The notes under the pieces: generated by a model | What the model was told of the DNA's origin: nothing | The model's database searches: none | The model's input: the letters and a program-made list of their open reading frames with translations, nothing else | Translations under genes and position numbers: made by a program | Shown: positions 1-8,390 of the stretch, piece after piece | Position numbering within the stretch: the stretch's first letter is position 1 | Layout: every line of letters starts with the position of its first letter | Source of the DNA: Cryobacterium aureum | GTDB taxonomy: Bacteria > Actinomycetota > Actinomycetes > Actinomycetales > Microbacteriaceae | Length of the DNA: 64,000 bases | Direction: 5' to 3' | Assembly: GCF_002954245.1 (NCBI RefSeq) | Contig: NZ_PPTG01000028.1 | Span: 55,610-119,609 of the forward strand

Positions 1-584
1 TTTCGGTTGTGGTAGGAAATGACACAGTTGAAACCTTCGAGCCGCTGGGCGATAGCCGTACCAATGCGGCCAAGGCCAACGATGCCTACCCGCTTGCCGG
101 ATAGTTTGCTGGCGAGCGGAAAATTCCCTGCCTTCCACGCGCCGCGGCGCACGAACCGATCGGCCTCGCTAGTGCGTCGAAAGACGTCCAGGAGCAGCGC
201 CAGGGCGGTGTCGGCGACACAGTCGTTGAGGACGTCGGGGGTATTGCTGATCAGGATGCCGCGGGCCTGGGCCTGGGCGACATCCGTTGTGTCATAGCCG
301 ACACCGAAGTTCACGACCGCCCGCAGGTTCGGAAGCCCCGCCATGAGCGCACTGTCGACACCGATTTTTCCCGAGGTCACGGCAATGGTGAATTTGGAGC
401 CGTGGTCGGAGAGAAATGCTTGCCGATCCGAGCCGTCCGGCACCCGCACCGCGTTGTGATCGGCCACAATTGCGTTCTGCACCATGGGCATGAGCGGCCC
501 CACCTGCAGCACTCCGCCGCGAAGGTCGGCGAGGTCGGTCGGTGCCGGAGTATTCGCGGCTTGATGCTCTGCGTTTATGGTCAC
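1..584 (-). CDS. D-2-hydroxyacid dehydrogenase (NAD-binding), 3' part outside window
   Basis: Reading the minus strand leftwards from a GTG at 584 gives about 194 residues that run off the window edge. A substrate-binding-type N-terminus leads into the Rossmann motif VGIVGLGRIG, which is the GxGxxG NAD(P) site of the D-isomer 2-hydroxyacid dehydrogenase family (glyoxylate/hydroxypyruvate reductase-like). The conserved stretches VVNFGVGYD and ISNTPDVLNDCVAD also fit the family. The catalytic Arg, Glu and His lie beyond the window. No good ribosome site precedes the GTG, and an internal ATG about 30 codons in is an alternative start. It diverges from an ABC importer operon, and a second family member lies at 7383-8390, so both probably act on hydroxy or keto acids of the same catabolic island. 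The exact substrate is unknown. Confidence 0.85.
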   Translation of the reverse strand, partial: MTINAEHQAANTPAPTDLADLRGGVLQVGPLMPMVQNAIVADHNAVRVPDGSDRQAFLSDHGSKFTIAVTSGKIGVDSALMAGLPNLRAVVNFGVGYDTTDVAQAQARGILISNTPDVLNDCVADTALALLLDVFRRTSEADRFVRRGAWKAGNFPLASKLSGKRVGIVGLGRIGTAIAQRLEGFNCVISYHNR

Positions 585-933
585 ATTCTGCAGGCTAGGT
601 TGCGCGACCGATACCCGTCCAACACGTAATTCGTATAGATCGATACCCGCCCTGCATGAAACTGGCGCAGGGCGGTCAGTTCCGCGGAATTCCGCGGAAC
701 TTCCGGACCTTGCCCGGGCAACATGATGGCGCAAGACCGCCATCCGCCGGTCCCGGACGTTCGCCGCAACGAATTCGTGTCTTGACGATCCACGCGACGC
801 CGCACAAGCTAAGTCCTGTCTACCAGCACAGACCTCATCTTCATCTGTAGACGAGCGCTCAGCACAAGCGCGTGGGCCGGTACCGCACCATGAGGTTGCG
901 GCAAGCTCTGTGCCATATCAACCGGAGGAACCA
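585..933. promoter_or_regulatory. Divergent control region between hydroxyacid dehydrogenase and ABC importer
   Basis: This stretch of about 350 bases has no convincing gene. It holds a 22-bp perfect palindrome (679-700, separate entry), a TTGACG that could be a -35 box for the importer (782-787; the -10 is weak), and an inverted repeat GTCTAC (818-823) / GTAGAC (847-852). The short reading frames here lack support. It probably carries promoters in both directions plus regulator sites. Confidence 0.5.
679..700. promoter_or_regulatory. 22-bp perfect palindrome, candidate IclR-type operator
   Basis: Two head-to-tail copies of the self-complementary decamer TTCCGCGGAA (680-689 and 690-699) make one perfect 22-bp palindrome with flanking G and C. 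It lies between the divergent hydroxyacid dehydrogenase and ABC importer genes. IclR-family regulators bind palindromes of this general kind, and an IclR gene lies at 9723-10577. A degenerate TTCCTTGGA (10602-10610) is just upstream of that gene. The link to IclR is inference. Confidence 0.5.
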
Positions 934-2505
934 ATGTTGTTTTCTTTTACCCGTAACTCGAGGACACCCCGTGCTGTCGTCACGGGCGCCGCGGTCGCCG
1001 CGAGTGCCGTCCTGCTGCTCAGCTCCTGCTCCGTCGCCAACTCCGAATCCACGGACGAAGGCGGGGCTGCCGATACCATTCGCATCGTCCTCACCCAGGA
1101 GCCGCCGACCCTGGAGGCCTGCGAGTCCAACCTCACCTCGACCGGAGTCGTCATGCGCTCTAACGTGACCGAACCCCTCGTGGAACGCAACCCCACCACC
1201 GGCGACCTCGACCCGCTTCTGGCAACCTCCTGGGAACAGACCAGCGATACCGAGTGGACCTTCACCCTGCGCGACGACGTGACCTTCTCCGACGGCACCC
1301 CCTTCAACGCCGAAGCCGCAGCCTTCACCATCGACCGGGCCGTCAACTCCGACCTGGCCTGCAACGTCGAGGGATACGTCTTCGGCGACGACGACCTCGT
1401 CGTCAACGCGGTCGACGACACGACCCTCACCGTCACCACCGTCTCACCCGACCCCATCCTCCCGCTGCGACTGTCGTTCATCGAGATCGTCCCCACTTCA
1501 ACGGATGCCACGGCCAAGGTTCGCGAACCGATCGGTACCGGCCCGTACGCCATCGCCTCATGGGATGCCGGCACCAAGCTCACCCTCGAGCGCAACGACA
1601 CCTATTGGGGTGACGCCCCCGCCTACGCGAGCGCCGAGTACCAGTGGCGTTCAGAGGGAACCGTTCGCGCGGCCATGATCACGAGCGGCGAGGCCGACCT
1701 CGCCATGGGCCTCGGCCCGGACGACGGCGCCGGCGACCTCGGTCTCGACTACCCGAACAACGAGACCGTCGCCCTGCGCATGACGGCCGAGATTGCCCCG
1801 CTCAACGACGTCCGTGTTCGTGAGGCTGTCAACTACGCCATCGACAAGTCGGGCATCATCGACTCGCTCTACCAGGGCGCGCACATCGCTGCCGCACAGC
1901 TCGTTCCCGAGGGCATCGTCGGCCACAACGCCGACCTCGAGGCGTGGGACTTCGACGTGGAGAAGGCCGCGGCGCTCGTCGCCGAGGCCAAGGCCGACGG
2001 CGTACCCGTTGACGAGACGATCACCATCGTCGCCCGCAACGCCCAATTCCCGAAGGTGTCGGAGATGGCCCAGGTGCTGCAGGAGCAGCTCACGCAGGCC
2101 GGCCTCACCGTCGAACTCAAGATGGTCGACACCACGCAGCACCTGCAGTACCAGTTGCGTCCGTTCGTCGAGAACGAGGGTGCCATTGCCCTGCTGATCC
2201 AGCACGGCAACCAAGCCGGAGACGCCCAGTTCAGCGCCGACCAGTACATGACGACGACCGGTGCGCAGAGCGTGTATGGCACAGCCGAATTCGATGCCCT
2301 ACTCGAAGCAGCGTCGACCAAGACGGGTGCGGAACGACAGGCCGCATACGAGGACATCTTCGAGTACCAGAACGATGAAATCGTGCAATTCGCCTTCATC
2401 TCGCACCAGACCGGAATCATCGGCAAAGCGGCTAATGTCGACTACACGCCGAACTCCTCCTCCGGTGACGAACTCCGCATCGCGGAGATCACGCCCGCGA
2501 GCTGA
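934..2505 (+). CDS. ABC transporter substrate-binding lipoprotein, family 5 (DppA/OppA-like)
   Basis: Extracytoplasmic solute receptor of a peptide/nickel-type (SBP family 5) importer, 523 residues. The N-terminus has basic residues, a hydrophobic stretch and a lipobox ending LLSSC, so it should be a lipid-anchored lipoprotein. Family signatures include the DLDPLLATSWEQ and WTFTLRDDVTFSDGTPF segments near the N-terminus and the YAIDKSGI region further on. I chose ATG 934 because GGAGGA (924-929) lies just upstream; the GTG at 910 has no ribosome site. It heads an operon with two permeases and two ATPases. Family 5 receptors bind peptides but also sugars and opines, and the glucarate genes nearby suggest a sugar acid or oligosaccharide. 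The substrate cannot be told from sequence. Confidence 0.9.
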   Translation: MLFSFTRNSRTPRAVVTGAAVAASAVLLLSSCSVANSESTDEGGAADTIRIVLTQEPPTLEACESNLTSTGVVMRSNVTEPLVERNPTTGDLDPLLATSWEQTSDTEWTFTLRDDVTFSDGTPFNAEAAAFTIDRAVNSDLACNVEGYVFGDDDLVVNAVDDTTLTVTTVSPDPILPLRLSFIEIVPTSTDATAKVREPIGTGPYAIASWDAGTKLTLERNDTYWGDAPAYASAEYQWRSEGTVRAAMITSGEADLAMGLGPDDGAGDLGLDYPNNETVALRMTAEIAPLNDVRVREAVNYAIDKSGIIDSLYQGAHIAAAQLVPEGIVGHNADLEAWDFDVEKAAALVAEAKADGVPVDETITIVARNAQFPKVSEMAQVLQEQLTQAGLTVELKMVDTTQHLQYQLRPFVENEGAIALLIQHGNQAGDAQFSADQYMTTTGAQSVYGTAEFDALLEAASTKTGAERQAAYEDIFEYQNDEIVQFAFISHQTGIIGKAANVDYTPNSSSGDELRIAEITPAS

Positions 2506-2543
2506 CGCATCCGCTGACCGGCAGAAATAGGTAGAAGTCACTC

Positions 2544-3545
2544 ATGCTGACATTCCTCAGGCGCAGAATCCTCTCTAGCGCACTCCCCTTGCTCGTCGTG
2601 ATCCTGGGCGTCTTCGCCCTGGCCCGGCTGACCGGAAACCCGGCGAGCCTGTACCTACCGCTAAACGCCACCGAGCAGATGCGGGCGGACTTCACGGAGA
2701 AGAACGGGCTTGACAACCCGATCTGGGTGCAGATGGCCGAATATTTCGGTGGGGTGCTCCGGCTGGATTTCGGTGAGTCGCTTCGCACGGGAGAGTCCGC
2801 AGCCGCCATGGCGCTGCGGGCCTTCCCGGCCACCCTGCAGCTGGCTGGCACGACGATGCTCCTCGCCGTCGTGCTGGCCGTCATCGTCGGCAGTTGGGCC
2901 GCCCTCAAGCCCAACGGAATTGCCGACCGTATCTCAAGCTTCATCTCGATGGCCGCCGCGAGTGTTCCCGATTTCTGGCTCGCCATCATGGGTATCTGGG
3001 TCTTTGCGATCACTCTCGGCTGGCTGCCCACCTCGGGCGTCGGCGGGCTCGACGCCTGGGTGCTGCCCATTCTCACGTTGCTGCTGCGCCCATTCGGGGT
3101 GCTGGTGCAGATCGTGCGCGGCGCCATGGTGTCCTCGCTCTCGGAACCGTACATCAAGCTGGCTCGCAGCAAGGGAGCGAGTGAGTTTCGGGTCGTCACC
3201 CGCCATGCCCTGCGCAACGCAGCGGCCCCCGCACTGACCGTCGCCGGCGACCTGGCCGTCGGCCTCGTCAACGGAGCGGTCGTGGTCGAGTCGATCTTCG
3301 GCTGGCCCGGCATCGGCAAGCTCATGATCGACTCCATCCTGCAGCGCGACTTCGCGGTGCTCCAGGCGGCCGTTCTGCTCACCGCCATCTCGATCTTCAT
3401 CCTGAATATTCTGATCGACCTCGGCTACGCCGGGCTCGATGCTCGAGTGCGTCCCACCGGCAAACCGAGGAAGGCGTCCAAAACGGGCAAGGCCACTGCT
3501 GCCCCGGCGAAGGAACGGAAACTTCATGTCCAAACCACCCCGTAA
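2544..3545 (+). CDS. ABC transporter permease, DppB/OppB-like
   Basis: Inner-membrane permease of the family 5 importer, 333 residues. A first transmembrane helix (LPLLVVILGVFALARL) is followed by a periplasmic loop and several further helices. The EAA-type cytoplasmic loop that contacts the ATPases is visible as KLARSKGASEFRVVTRHALRNA. The ending VVESIFGWPGIGKL is typical of DppB. A basic Lys/Ala-rich tail after the last helix overlaps the next gene by 20 bases, which suggests translational coupling. It pairs with the DppC-like permease encoded next. Confidence 0.93.
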   Translation: MLTFLRRRILSSALPLLVVILGVFALARLTGNPASLYLPLNATEQMRADFTEKNGLDNPIWVQMAEYFGGVLRLDFGESLRTGESAAAMALRAFPATLQLAGTTMLLAVVLAVIVGSWAALKPNGIADRISSFISMAAASVPDFWLAIMGIWVFAITLGWLPTSGVGGLDAWVLPILTLLLRPFGVLVQIVRGAMVSSLSEPYIKLARSKGASEFRVVTRHALRNAAAPALTVAGDLAVGLVNGAVVVESIFGWPGIGKLMIDSILQRDFAVLQAAVLLTAISIFILNILIDLGYAGLDARVRPTGKPRKASKTGKATAAPAKERKLHVQTTP

Positions 3546-4536
3546 CGTCACGCAGCTGCCCACGGGCGGCCGCGCCGTCGCCCCTCCCGGCACCGAAGCG
3601 ATCGCCCTCCCCCGGCCAGACGTCGCCGACAAGAGGATCCGCCTCTTCCACCTCCTGCTCAAAGACCGCTTCGCCTCGGTCGCCGCGCTGATCCTCGTTG
3701 TCGTTGGGCTGACCGCCCTCTTCGGGCCGACCCTGATGGGCGACCTCGCAACGCGCCAGGACCTGAGTGCCACGAACCGACCACCCTTCAGCTTTGCGGA
3801 CGGCTGGGCGTTCATCCTCGGCAGCGATTCACTCGGCCGCAGCATGGTGGCGCGCCTCGTGGTTGCCACTCAAACCACGCTCTCGGTCGCTCTCCCCGCC
3901 GTCGGTATCTCTCTCGTCATCGGCTCGCTGTGGGGCGTCTGGGCCGGCTACCACCGCGGCATCCGCGAGACCATCTCGATGCGCATCGCCGATGTCGTCA
4001 TGAGCTTCCCGTCACTGTTGCTCGCCGTCGTCATCCTTTACGTGTTCTCGCCGAGCGCCGCCAACATCGTGCTGATCCTCGCGGTGACCCGCATCCCGAT
4101 CTACCTGCGCACCGCCAGGGCCGAATCGGCCGAGCTGCAGAGCCGCACCTTCGTCGACGCCGCCCGAACCTTCGGCACCAAGCCGAACGCGATTATCCGT
4201 CGCCACGTGATTCCGGTGGTCCTGCCCACGCTGCTCACCTTGGCCACGCTGGAATTCTGCTACGTGATGCTCGCCGAAAGCTCGCTGAGCTTTCTCGGCA
4301 TCGGAATCCAGCCGCCGGACGTCAGTTGGGGCCTCATGGTCGCACAGGGCCGTCAATACCTGCAGACGGCCTGGTGGCTATCGTTCTTCCCCGGACTGGC
4401 CATCGTGGTGACGACGGTCGCGGCCAACGTGCTCGCCGCCTGGCTGCGCATCGCGACCGACCCGGCCCAGCGCTGGCGGCTCACGCTGCCCCGCAAGCGG
4501 ATGATTATGCGTATTCCCGCAAAGGAGATTCAGTGA
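3526..4536 (+). CDS. ABC transporter permease, DppC/OppC-like
   Basis: Second membrane subunit of the importer, 336 residues. After about 45 cytosolic residues comes the first helix (ASVAALILVVVGLTALFG), then a loop with HILGSD-like FILGSDSLGRSMVAR, a hallmark of DppC-type permeases. The EAA loop reads FVDAARTFGTKPNAIIRRHVIP. The C-terminal part contains LSFLGIGIQPPDVSWG, also typical. I chose ATG 3526 because AAGGAACGG (3510-3518) precedes it; a longer frame from 3439 would simply overlap the upstream permease. The stop overlaps the next start (TGATG). Confidence 0.93.
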   Translation: MSKPPRNVTQLPTGGRAVAPPGTEAIALPRPDVADKRIRLFHLLLKDRFASVAALILVVVGLTALFGPTLMGDLATRQDLSATNRPPFSFADGWAFILGSDSLGRSMVARLVVATQTTLSVALPAVGISLVIGSLWGVWAGYHRGIRETISMRIADVVMSFPSLLLAVVILYVFSPSAANIVLILAVTRIPIYLRTARAESAELQSRTFVDAARTFGTKPNAIIRRHVIPVVLPTLLTLATLEFCYVMLAESSLSFLGIGIQPPDVSWGLMVAQGRQYLQTAWWLSFFPGLAIVVTTVAANVLAAWLRIATDPAQRWRLTLPRKRMIMRIPAKEIQ

Positions 4537-5579
4537 TGAGCACCCACACCCAGAGCGTGTCCACGGCGCGCGAGGACCTCACCGAAAATGAGGTCGTGCT
4601 CAGGGTTACCGGCCTCGACGTAGATATCCGCACCCCCAAGGGCGTGCTGCGGGCCGTCAACAACGTGAGTTTCGAAGCGCGCGCCGGGCGCACCCTCGCC
4701 CTGCTGGGCGAGTCCGGCTGCGGCAAATCGATGACGGCCAAGGCCGTCGCCGGACTGCTCGACCCGGTCGCCGACGTCACCGGCGGCACGGTCGTACTGA
4801 ATGGCACCGACCTTGCGGCGCTCAGCCCGAAGCAGCGGCTGAAATACGCCGGCCCGGAACTCGGCATCGTCTTTCAGGATGCCCTGACCGCCCTCAACCC
4901 GGTCTATACCGTTGGTACGCAGCTCAGCGAGGCATTCCGCATCCACCAGAAACTTTCGGCGAAGGCAGCCAAGGTCAAGGCGATCGAACTCATGCGCCAC
5001 GTCGGTATTCCCGAACCCGAGTCGCGGGTGGATTCGTTTCCGCACCAGTTCTCTGGCGGCATGCGCCAACGCATCCTGATCGCTATGGCCGTCGCCCTGA
5101 ACCCCCGGCTCCTGATCGCTGACGAGCCCACGACCGCACTCGACGTAACCGTGCAGGCGCAGATCATGAAGCTGTTGCGCGACCTTCGCACCGAGAGCCA
5201 CCTGGCCGTCGTGCTGATCACCCACGACCTGGCCCTGGTTGCCGAAGAGGCCGACACCGTGGCCGTCATGTACGCGGGCAATGTCGTGGAGACCGGCCCC
5301 GTTCGGGAGGTCTTTGGTTCGCCGAAACACCCATACACGCGCGGACTGCTCGATTCTGTGCCGGCCGATGTTGGTCGCGGTGCCGACCTTAATTCCATTG
5401 CCGGGTCGCCGCCCGAGCTGCACCGTATCCCCGAAGGATGCGTCTACCAATCCCGCTGCCCAGTCGTGCAAGATGTGTGCCGCGCCATCCGCCCGGCTCT
5501 TGAAGCCGAGGGTGCCGGTCGCACCGTAGCCTGCCACTTCGCACTGACAACCGCGAGCAAGGAGCTGGACCATGTCTGA
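4536..5579 (+). CDS. ABC transporter ATPase, DppD/OppD-like
   Basis: Cytosolic ATP-binding subunit of the importer, 347 residues. Walker A is GESGCGKS, the ABC signature is FSGGMRQRI, Walker B is LLIADEPTTALD, and the H-loop His is in VLITHDLALV. The C-terminal oligopeptide-type extension has the cysteine-containing CVYQSRCPVVQDVC, which in this family can ligate an iron-sulphur cluster. ATG 4536 overlaps the permease stop and has AAAGGAGA upstream; the long upstream extension of this frame is a shadow of the permease. It forms a heterodimer with the next ATPase. Confidence 0.94.
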   Translation: MSTHTQSVSTAREDLTENEVVLRVTGLDVDIRTPKGVLRAVNNVSFEARAGRTLALLGESGCGKSMTAKAVAGLLDPVADVTGGTVVLNGTDLAALSPKQRLKYAGPELGIVFQDALTALNPVYTVGTQLSEAFRIHQKLSAKAAKVKAIELMRHVGIPEPESRVDSFPHQFSGGMRQRILIAMAVALNPRLLIADEPTTALDVTVQAQIMKLLRDLRTESHLAVVLITHDLALVAEEADTVAVMYAGNVVETGPVREVFGSPKHPYTRGLLDSVPADVGRGADLNSIAGSPPELHRIPEGCVYQSRCPVVQDVCRAIRPALEAEGAGRTVACHFALTTASKELDHV

Positions 5580-6657
5580 CGCCATTTCAACACCTTCCGC
5601 TGTCGCGCCGACCGTGCCACTGCTCGACGTGCGCGGCTTGACCAAAAACTTTCACGTTCCGGGGCGCGGCAACAACGTGCTGTGCGCGCTCGACAGAATC
5701 GACCTGCACGTGGGCCGTGGTGAAACACTCGGACTCGTCGGAGAATCGGGTTGCGGAAAGTCGACCCTCGCCCGCACCCTGCTGATGCTCGAGCAGCCCG
5801 ATGAGGGCACCATCCGGTTCGAGGGAACAGACCCCTTTGGCCTCAAGGGCAAGCAGCTGCTGGCCTGGCGCCGCCGGGTGCAGATGGTCTTCCAGGACCC
5901 GTTCGCGTCCCTCAACGCACGCATGACCGCCGGGGAGATCATCTCGGAACCGTGGGCCACCCACACCGATCTGTACCCGACCAAGAAGGCCCGCGCCGCC
6001 CGCCTGAACGAACTCATGGAGATCGTGGGACTCCGCGCGAGCGACGCCGGCAAGTCCCCCCAGGAATTCTCCGGCGGCCAGCGCCAACGCATCGGCATCG
6101 CCCGCGCTCTGGCCCTCAATCCGGATGTCATCGTGCTCGACGAGCCCGTGTCCGCGCTCGATCTCTCGGTTCAGGCGCAGGTGCTCAACCTGCTCAACGA
6201 CCTGCAGAAGCGCCTCGGCGTTGCGTACATCTTTATTTCCCACGACCTCTCGGTGGTGCGGCACGTCGCCGACCGGGTCGCCGTCATGTATCTCGGCCGA
6301 ATCGTGGAGACGGGCACGACCGAGCAGGTCTTTGACCGACCGAGACACCCGTACACCGCCGCACTCATGTCGGCGTCGCCGCACCTCGACGTGACCGGTG
6401 CCACGCCGCGGAATCGCATTGTGCTCGAGGGTGAAATGCCGTCGCCGCTTGACCCGCCGTCTGGCTGCCGGTTTCGCACGCGGTGCTGGAAGGCGGAGGA
6501 TGTCTGCGCCACGACTGCACCGTCTGGCTCGAGCTCCGCAGCCGAGCCCCTGCACGCGGCCGAATGCCATTTTCCGATGACGACGGAAGACCTGAAATCG
6601 GCTGGCAGCCCGATCAAGCCCAAGAACGCGGTGAACCTGCTCGCACCGCTGCAGTGA
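5572..6657 (+). CDS. ABC transporter ATPase, DppF/OppF-like
   Basis: Second ATP-binding subunit, 361 residues, overlapping the first by 8 bases. Walker A is GESGCGKST, the signature FSGGQRQRIGIARAL, Walker B VIVLDEPVSALD, and the switch His is in IFISHDLSVV. The oligopeptide/dipeptide C-terminal domain with RFRTRCWKAEDVC follows. It completes a five-gene SBP-permease-permease-ATPase-ATPase operon (934-6657). No regulator is encoded inside the operon. Confidence 0.94.
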   Translation: MSDAISTPSAVAPTVPLLDVRGLTKNFHVPGRGNNVLCALDRIDLHVGRGETLGLVGESGCGKSTLARTLLMLEQPDEGTIRFEGTDPFGLKGKQLLAWRRRVQMVFQDPFASLNARMTAGEIISEPWATHTDLYPTKKARAARLNELMEIVGLRASDAGKSPQEFSGGQRQRIGIARALALNPDVIVLDEPVSALDLSVQAQVLNLLNDLQKRLGVAYIFISHDLSVVRHVADRVAVMYLGRIVETGTTEQVFDRPRHPYTAALMSASPHLDVTGATPRNRIVLEGEMPSPLDPPSGCRFRTRCWKAEDVCATTAPSGSSSAAEPLHAAECHFPMTTEDLKSAGSPIKPKNAVNLLAPLQ

Positions 6658-7370
6658 GCGGAATGGAGATCGCGATCATTGCGATCGTGATTGTGGCAGC
6701 ATCCGCTTTGCAAGCGTCGATCGGTTTTGGCATGGGTATGCTCGCCGCGCCCGTGATCGGTCTCATCGACCCCGCTCTGCTGCCCGGCACGGTGATCATC
6801 CTCGCGGTACTCCTCACCGGGATTGTCGCCGTGAAGGAGCGCTCCCACCTCGATCTGAAGGGCGCAGGCTGGGCCCTCGTCGGCCGCATCCCCGGCAGCC
6901 TTCTTGGAGCCTGGCTGGTCTTTGTGCTCCCCGCGAGCGGGCTCGCCTGGGCCGTGGCGGTGGTCGTGCTCGGGGGTGTGGTGATGGCCGTGTCCGGCTG
7001 GGCGCCGATGCCTGGACGGGGGTCCCTCATCACTGCGGGGGCGGCTTCTGGTGTGATGGGCACCGCGACGTCGATCGGCGGCGCACCCATGGCTCTGATC
7101 TGGCAGCGTTCGCGCGGGCCGCAGCTGCGCGGCACGATGAGCGCGTTCTTTCTCGTCGGCTCGTCGATCTCCCTCATCGCGCTGGCCGCGCTCGGCACGG
7201 TGACCGGAGCGACCGTCCAGCTTGCCGTGTGGATGATCCCCGCGGTGCTGCTGGGCTACCTGCTGTCCCGGTTTGTGAACCGGTATCTCAATCACGGTCG
7301 GTTGCGACTGACCGCGCTGGCGGCATCCGCTCTCGGCGCGGTACTGCTGATCGCGGCGCAGCTGCTATAG
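6654..7370 (+). CDS. TSUP (TauE/SafE) family membrane transporter
   Basis: Polytopic membrane protein of about 238 residues with seven to eight hydrophobic segments. The family-typical ASIGFGMGMLAAP lies in the first helix and a second repeat-like ASGVMGTATSIGGAP lies mid-protein. TSUP proteins move sulfite, sulfoacetate or other small organic anions. The start is either GTG 6654, overlapping the ATPase stop as GTGA, or ATG 6663; neither has a strong ribosome site. Tight coupling to the importer suggests co-expression, perhaps anion export linked to substrate use, but the substrate is unknown. It converges with the gene at 7383-8390. Confidence 0.85.
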   Translation: MSGMEIAIIAIVIVAASALQASIGFGMGMLAAPVIGLIDPALLPGTVIILAVLLTGIVAVKERSHLDLKGAGWALVGRIPGSLLGAWLVFVLPASGLAWAVAVVVLGGVVMAVSGWAPMPGRGSLITAGAASGVMGTATSIGGAPMALIWQRSRGPQLRGTMSAFFLVGSSISLIALAALGTVTGATVQLAVWMIPAVLLGYLLSRFVNRYLNHGRLRLTALAASALGAVLLIAAQLL

Positions 7371-7382
7371 CCTCGAACGCGG

Positions 7383-8390
7383 TCAGTGCACCACGTGAGC
7401 GAGCGGCCGACCGTGCGCGAGGCTGTCAACGTTCGCCGCGATGTCGGCCGCGCGCAGCTGAAAGGTACGCAGAGCATGCCCGGAGTAGTGCGGGGTGAGG
7501 ACGACCGTATCGAAGTCGGCGAAACGGGCAGCGGATGCCGGTGCCGCGCCATCGGCGCTCGGCGCTCCCCACCAGACGTCGAGCGCGGCGCCTCCGATGC
7601 GCTTCTCTGTGAGGGCCTCAACGAGTGCGTCTTCGTCGATCAGCGGGCCGCGGGCGACGTTGATGAGGATGCCGGTGGCTCGCATCTGGTGCAGGGCGCG
7701 AGCGTCGATGACGCCGCGGGTGGCATCGCTCAGGGGCAGGGTCACGACGACGATATCGGAGCTGCCGAGCAGCTCGGGCAGCTCGTCGAGGCTGCCGACC
7801 CAGTCGAGTGTCAGGTCTTCGGGTACAAAGCCGGCGGGATTGTGCCGAACGGCCCGCACGCGCATGCCCAGGCCGGAGGCCAGACGGGCCACCTCCTGCC
7901 CGATCCCGCCGAATCCGAGCAACCCCAGGGTGCGGCCGCGCAGGGTGCCGTGGAACGGCTCGGACAAGTCATTGGCGACCGTCCGCCAGGTGCCCACCCG
8001 CATTTCCCGGTCGACCGGGATGACCCGCCGGGAGAGCATGAGCGCGGTCATGATGACGTGCTCCGCGATCGCCTCACCGTGGTGGAACGTGTTGGCAACC
8101 CGGATTTCCGGCGCGAGCTCGGCCAGGGGAATCTTGTCGAAGCCCGCTCCGGTGACGTGCACGAGCCGCAGTCGGGATGCCGCAGCGGCCATGGTCGACG
8201 ACATTGAGGAGCAGACCAGCACGTCGGTATCTGGCAGGGCCGCGATGACCTGCTGCTCGCTCCACGTATTCGCGATCGTCCACTCGTTGCCAGCGTCTGC
8301 CTGGGTCAGCTCGGCCACAAAGCGGCTCATGATGTTGTCCGTCACGAGCACTCGCAGCGGAGTGAACGATTCGGCGGGGAAGGCGCTCAC
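7383..8390 (-). CDS. D-2-hydroxyacid dehydrogenase
   Basis: 335-residue NAD(P)-dependent oxidoreductase of the D-isomer 2-hydroxyacid dehydrogenase family. The nucleotide-binding motif is LGLLGFGGIGQEVA. The catalytic Arg is in INVARGPLIDEDAL, and the catalytic His is probably in VVLTPHYSG. The GTG start overlaps the stop of the dehydratase gene upstream (GTGA), so the two are translationally coupled. It is the last gene of an iclR-dehydratase-dehydrogenase set on the minus strand. It may reduce a keto acid or oxidise a hydroxy acid arising in sugar-acid breakdown. The substrate is not evident. Confidence 0.9.
   Translation of the reverse strand: MSAFPAESFTPLRVLVTDNIMSRFVAELTQADAGNEWTIANTWSEQQVIAALPDTDVLVCSSMSSTMAAAASRLRLVHVTGAGFDKIPLAELAPEIRVANTFHHGEAIAEHVIMTALMLSRRVIPVDREMRVGTWRTVANDLSEPFHGTLRGRTLGLLGFGGIGQEVARLASGLGMRVRAVRHNPAGFVPEDLTLDWVGSLDELPELLGSSDIVVVTLPLSDATRGVIDARALHQMRATGILINVARGPLIDEDALVEALTEKRIGGAALDVWWGAPSADGAAPASAARFADFDTVVLTPHYSGHALRTFQLRAADIAANVDSLAHGRPLAHVVH

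Noticed and set aside
3930..4535. N-terminal extension of the first ABC ATPase frame
   Set aside because: Overlaps the permease gene and has Arg/His-rich shadow composition; ATG 4536 has a good ribosome site.
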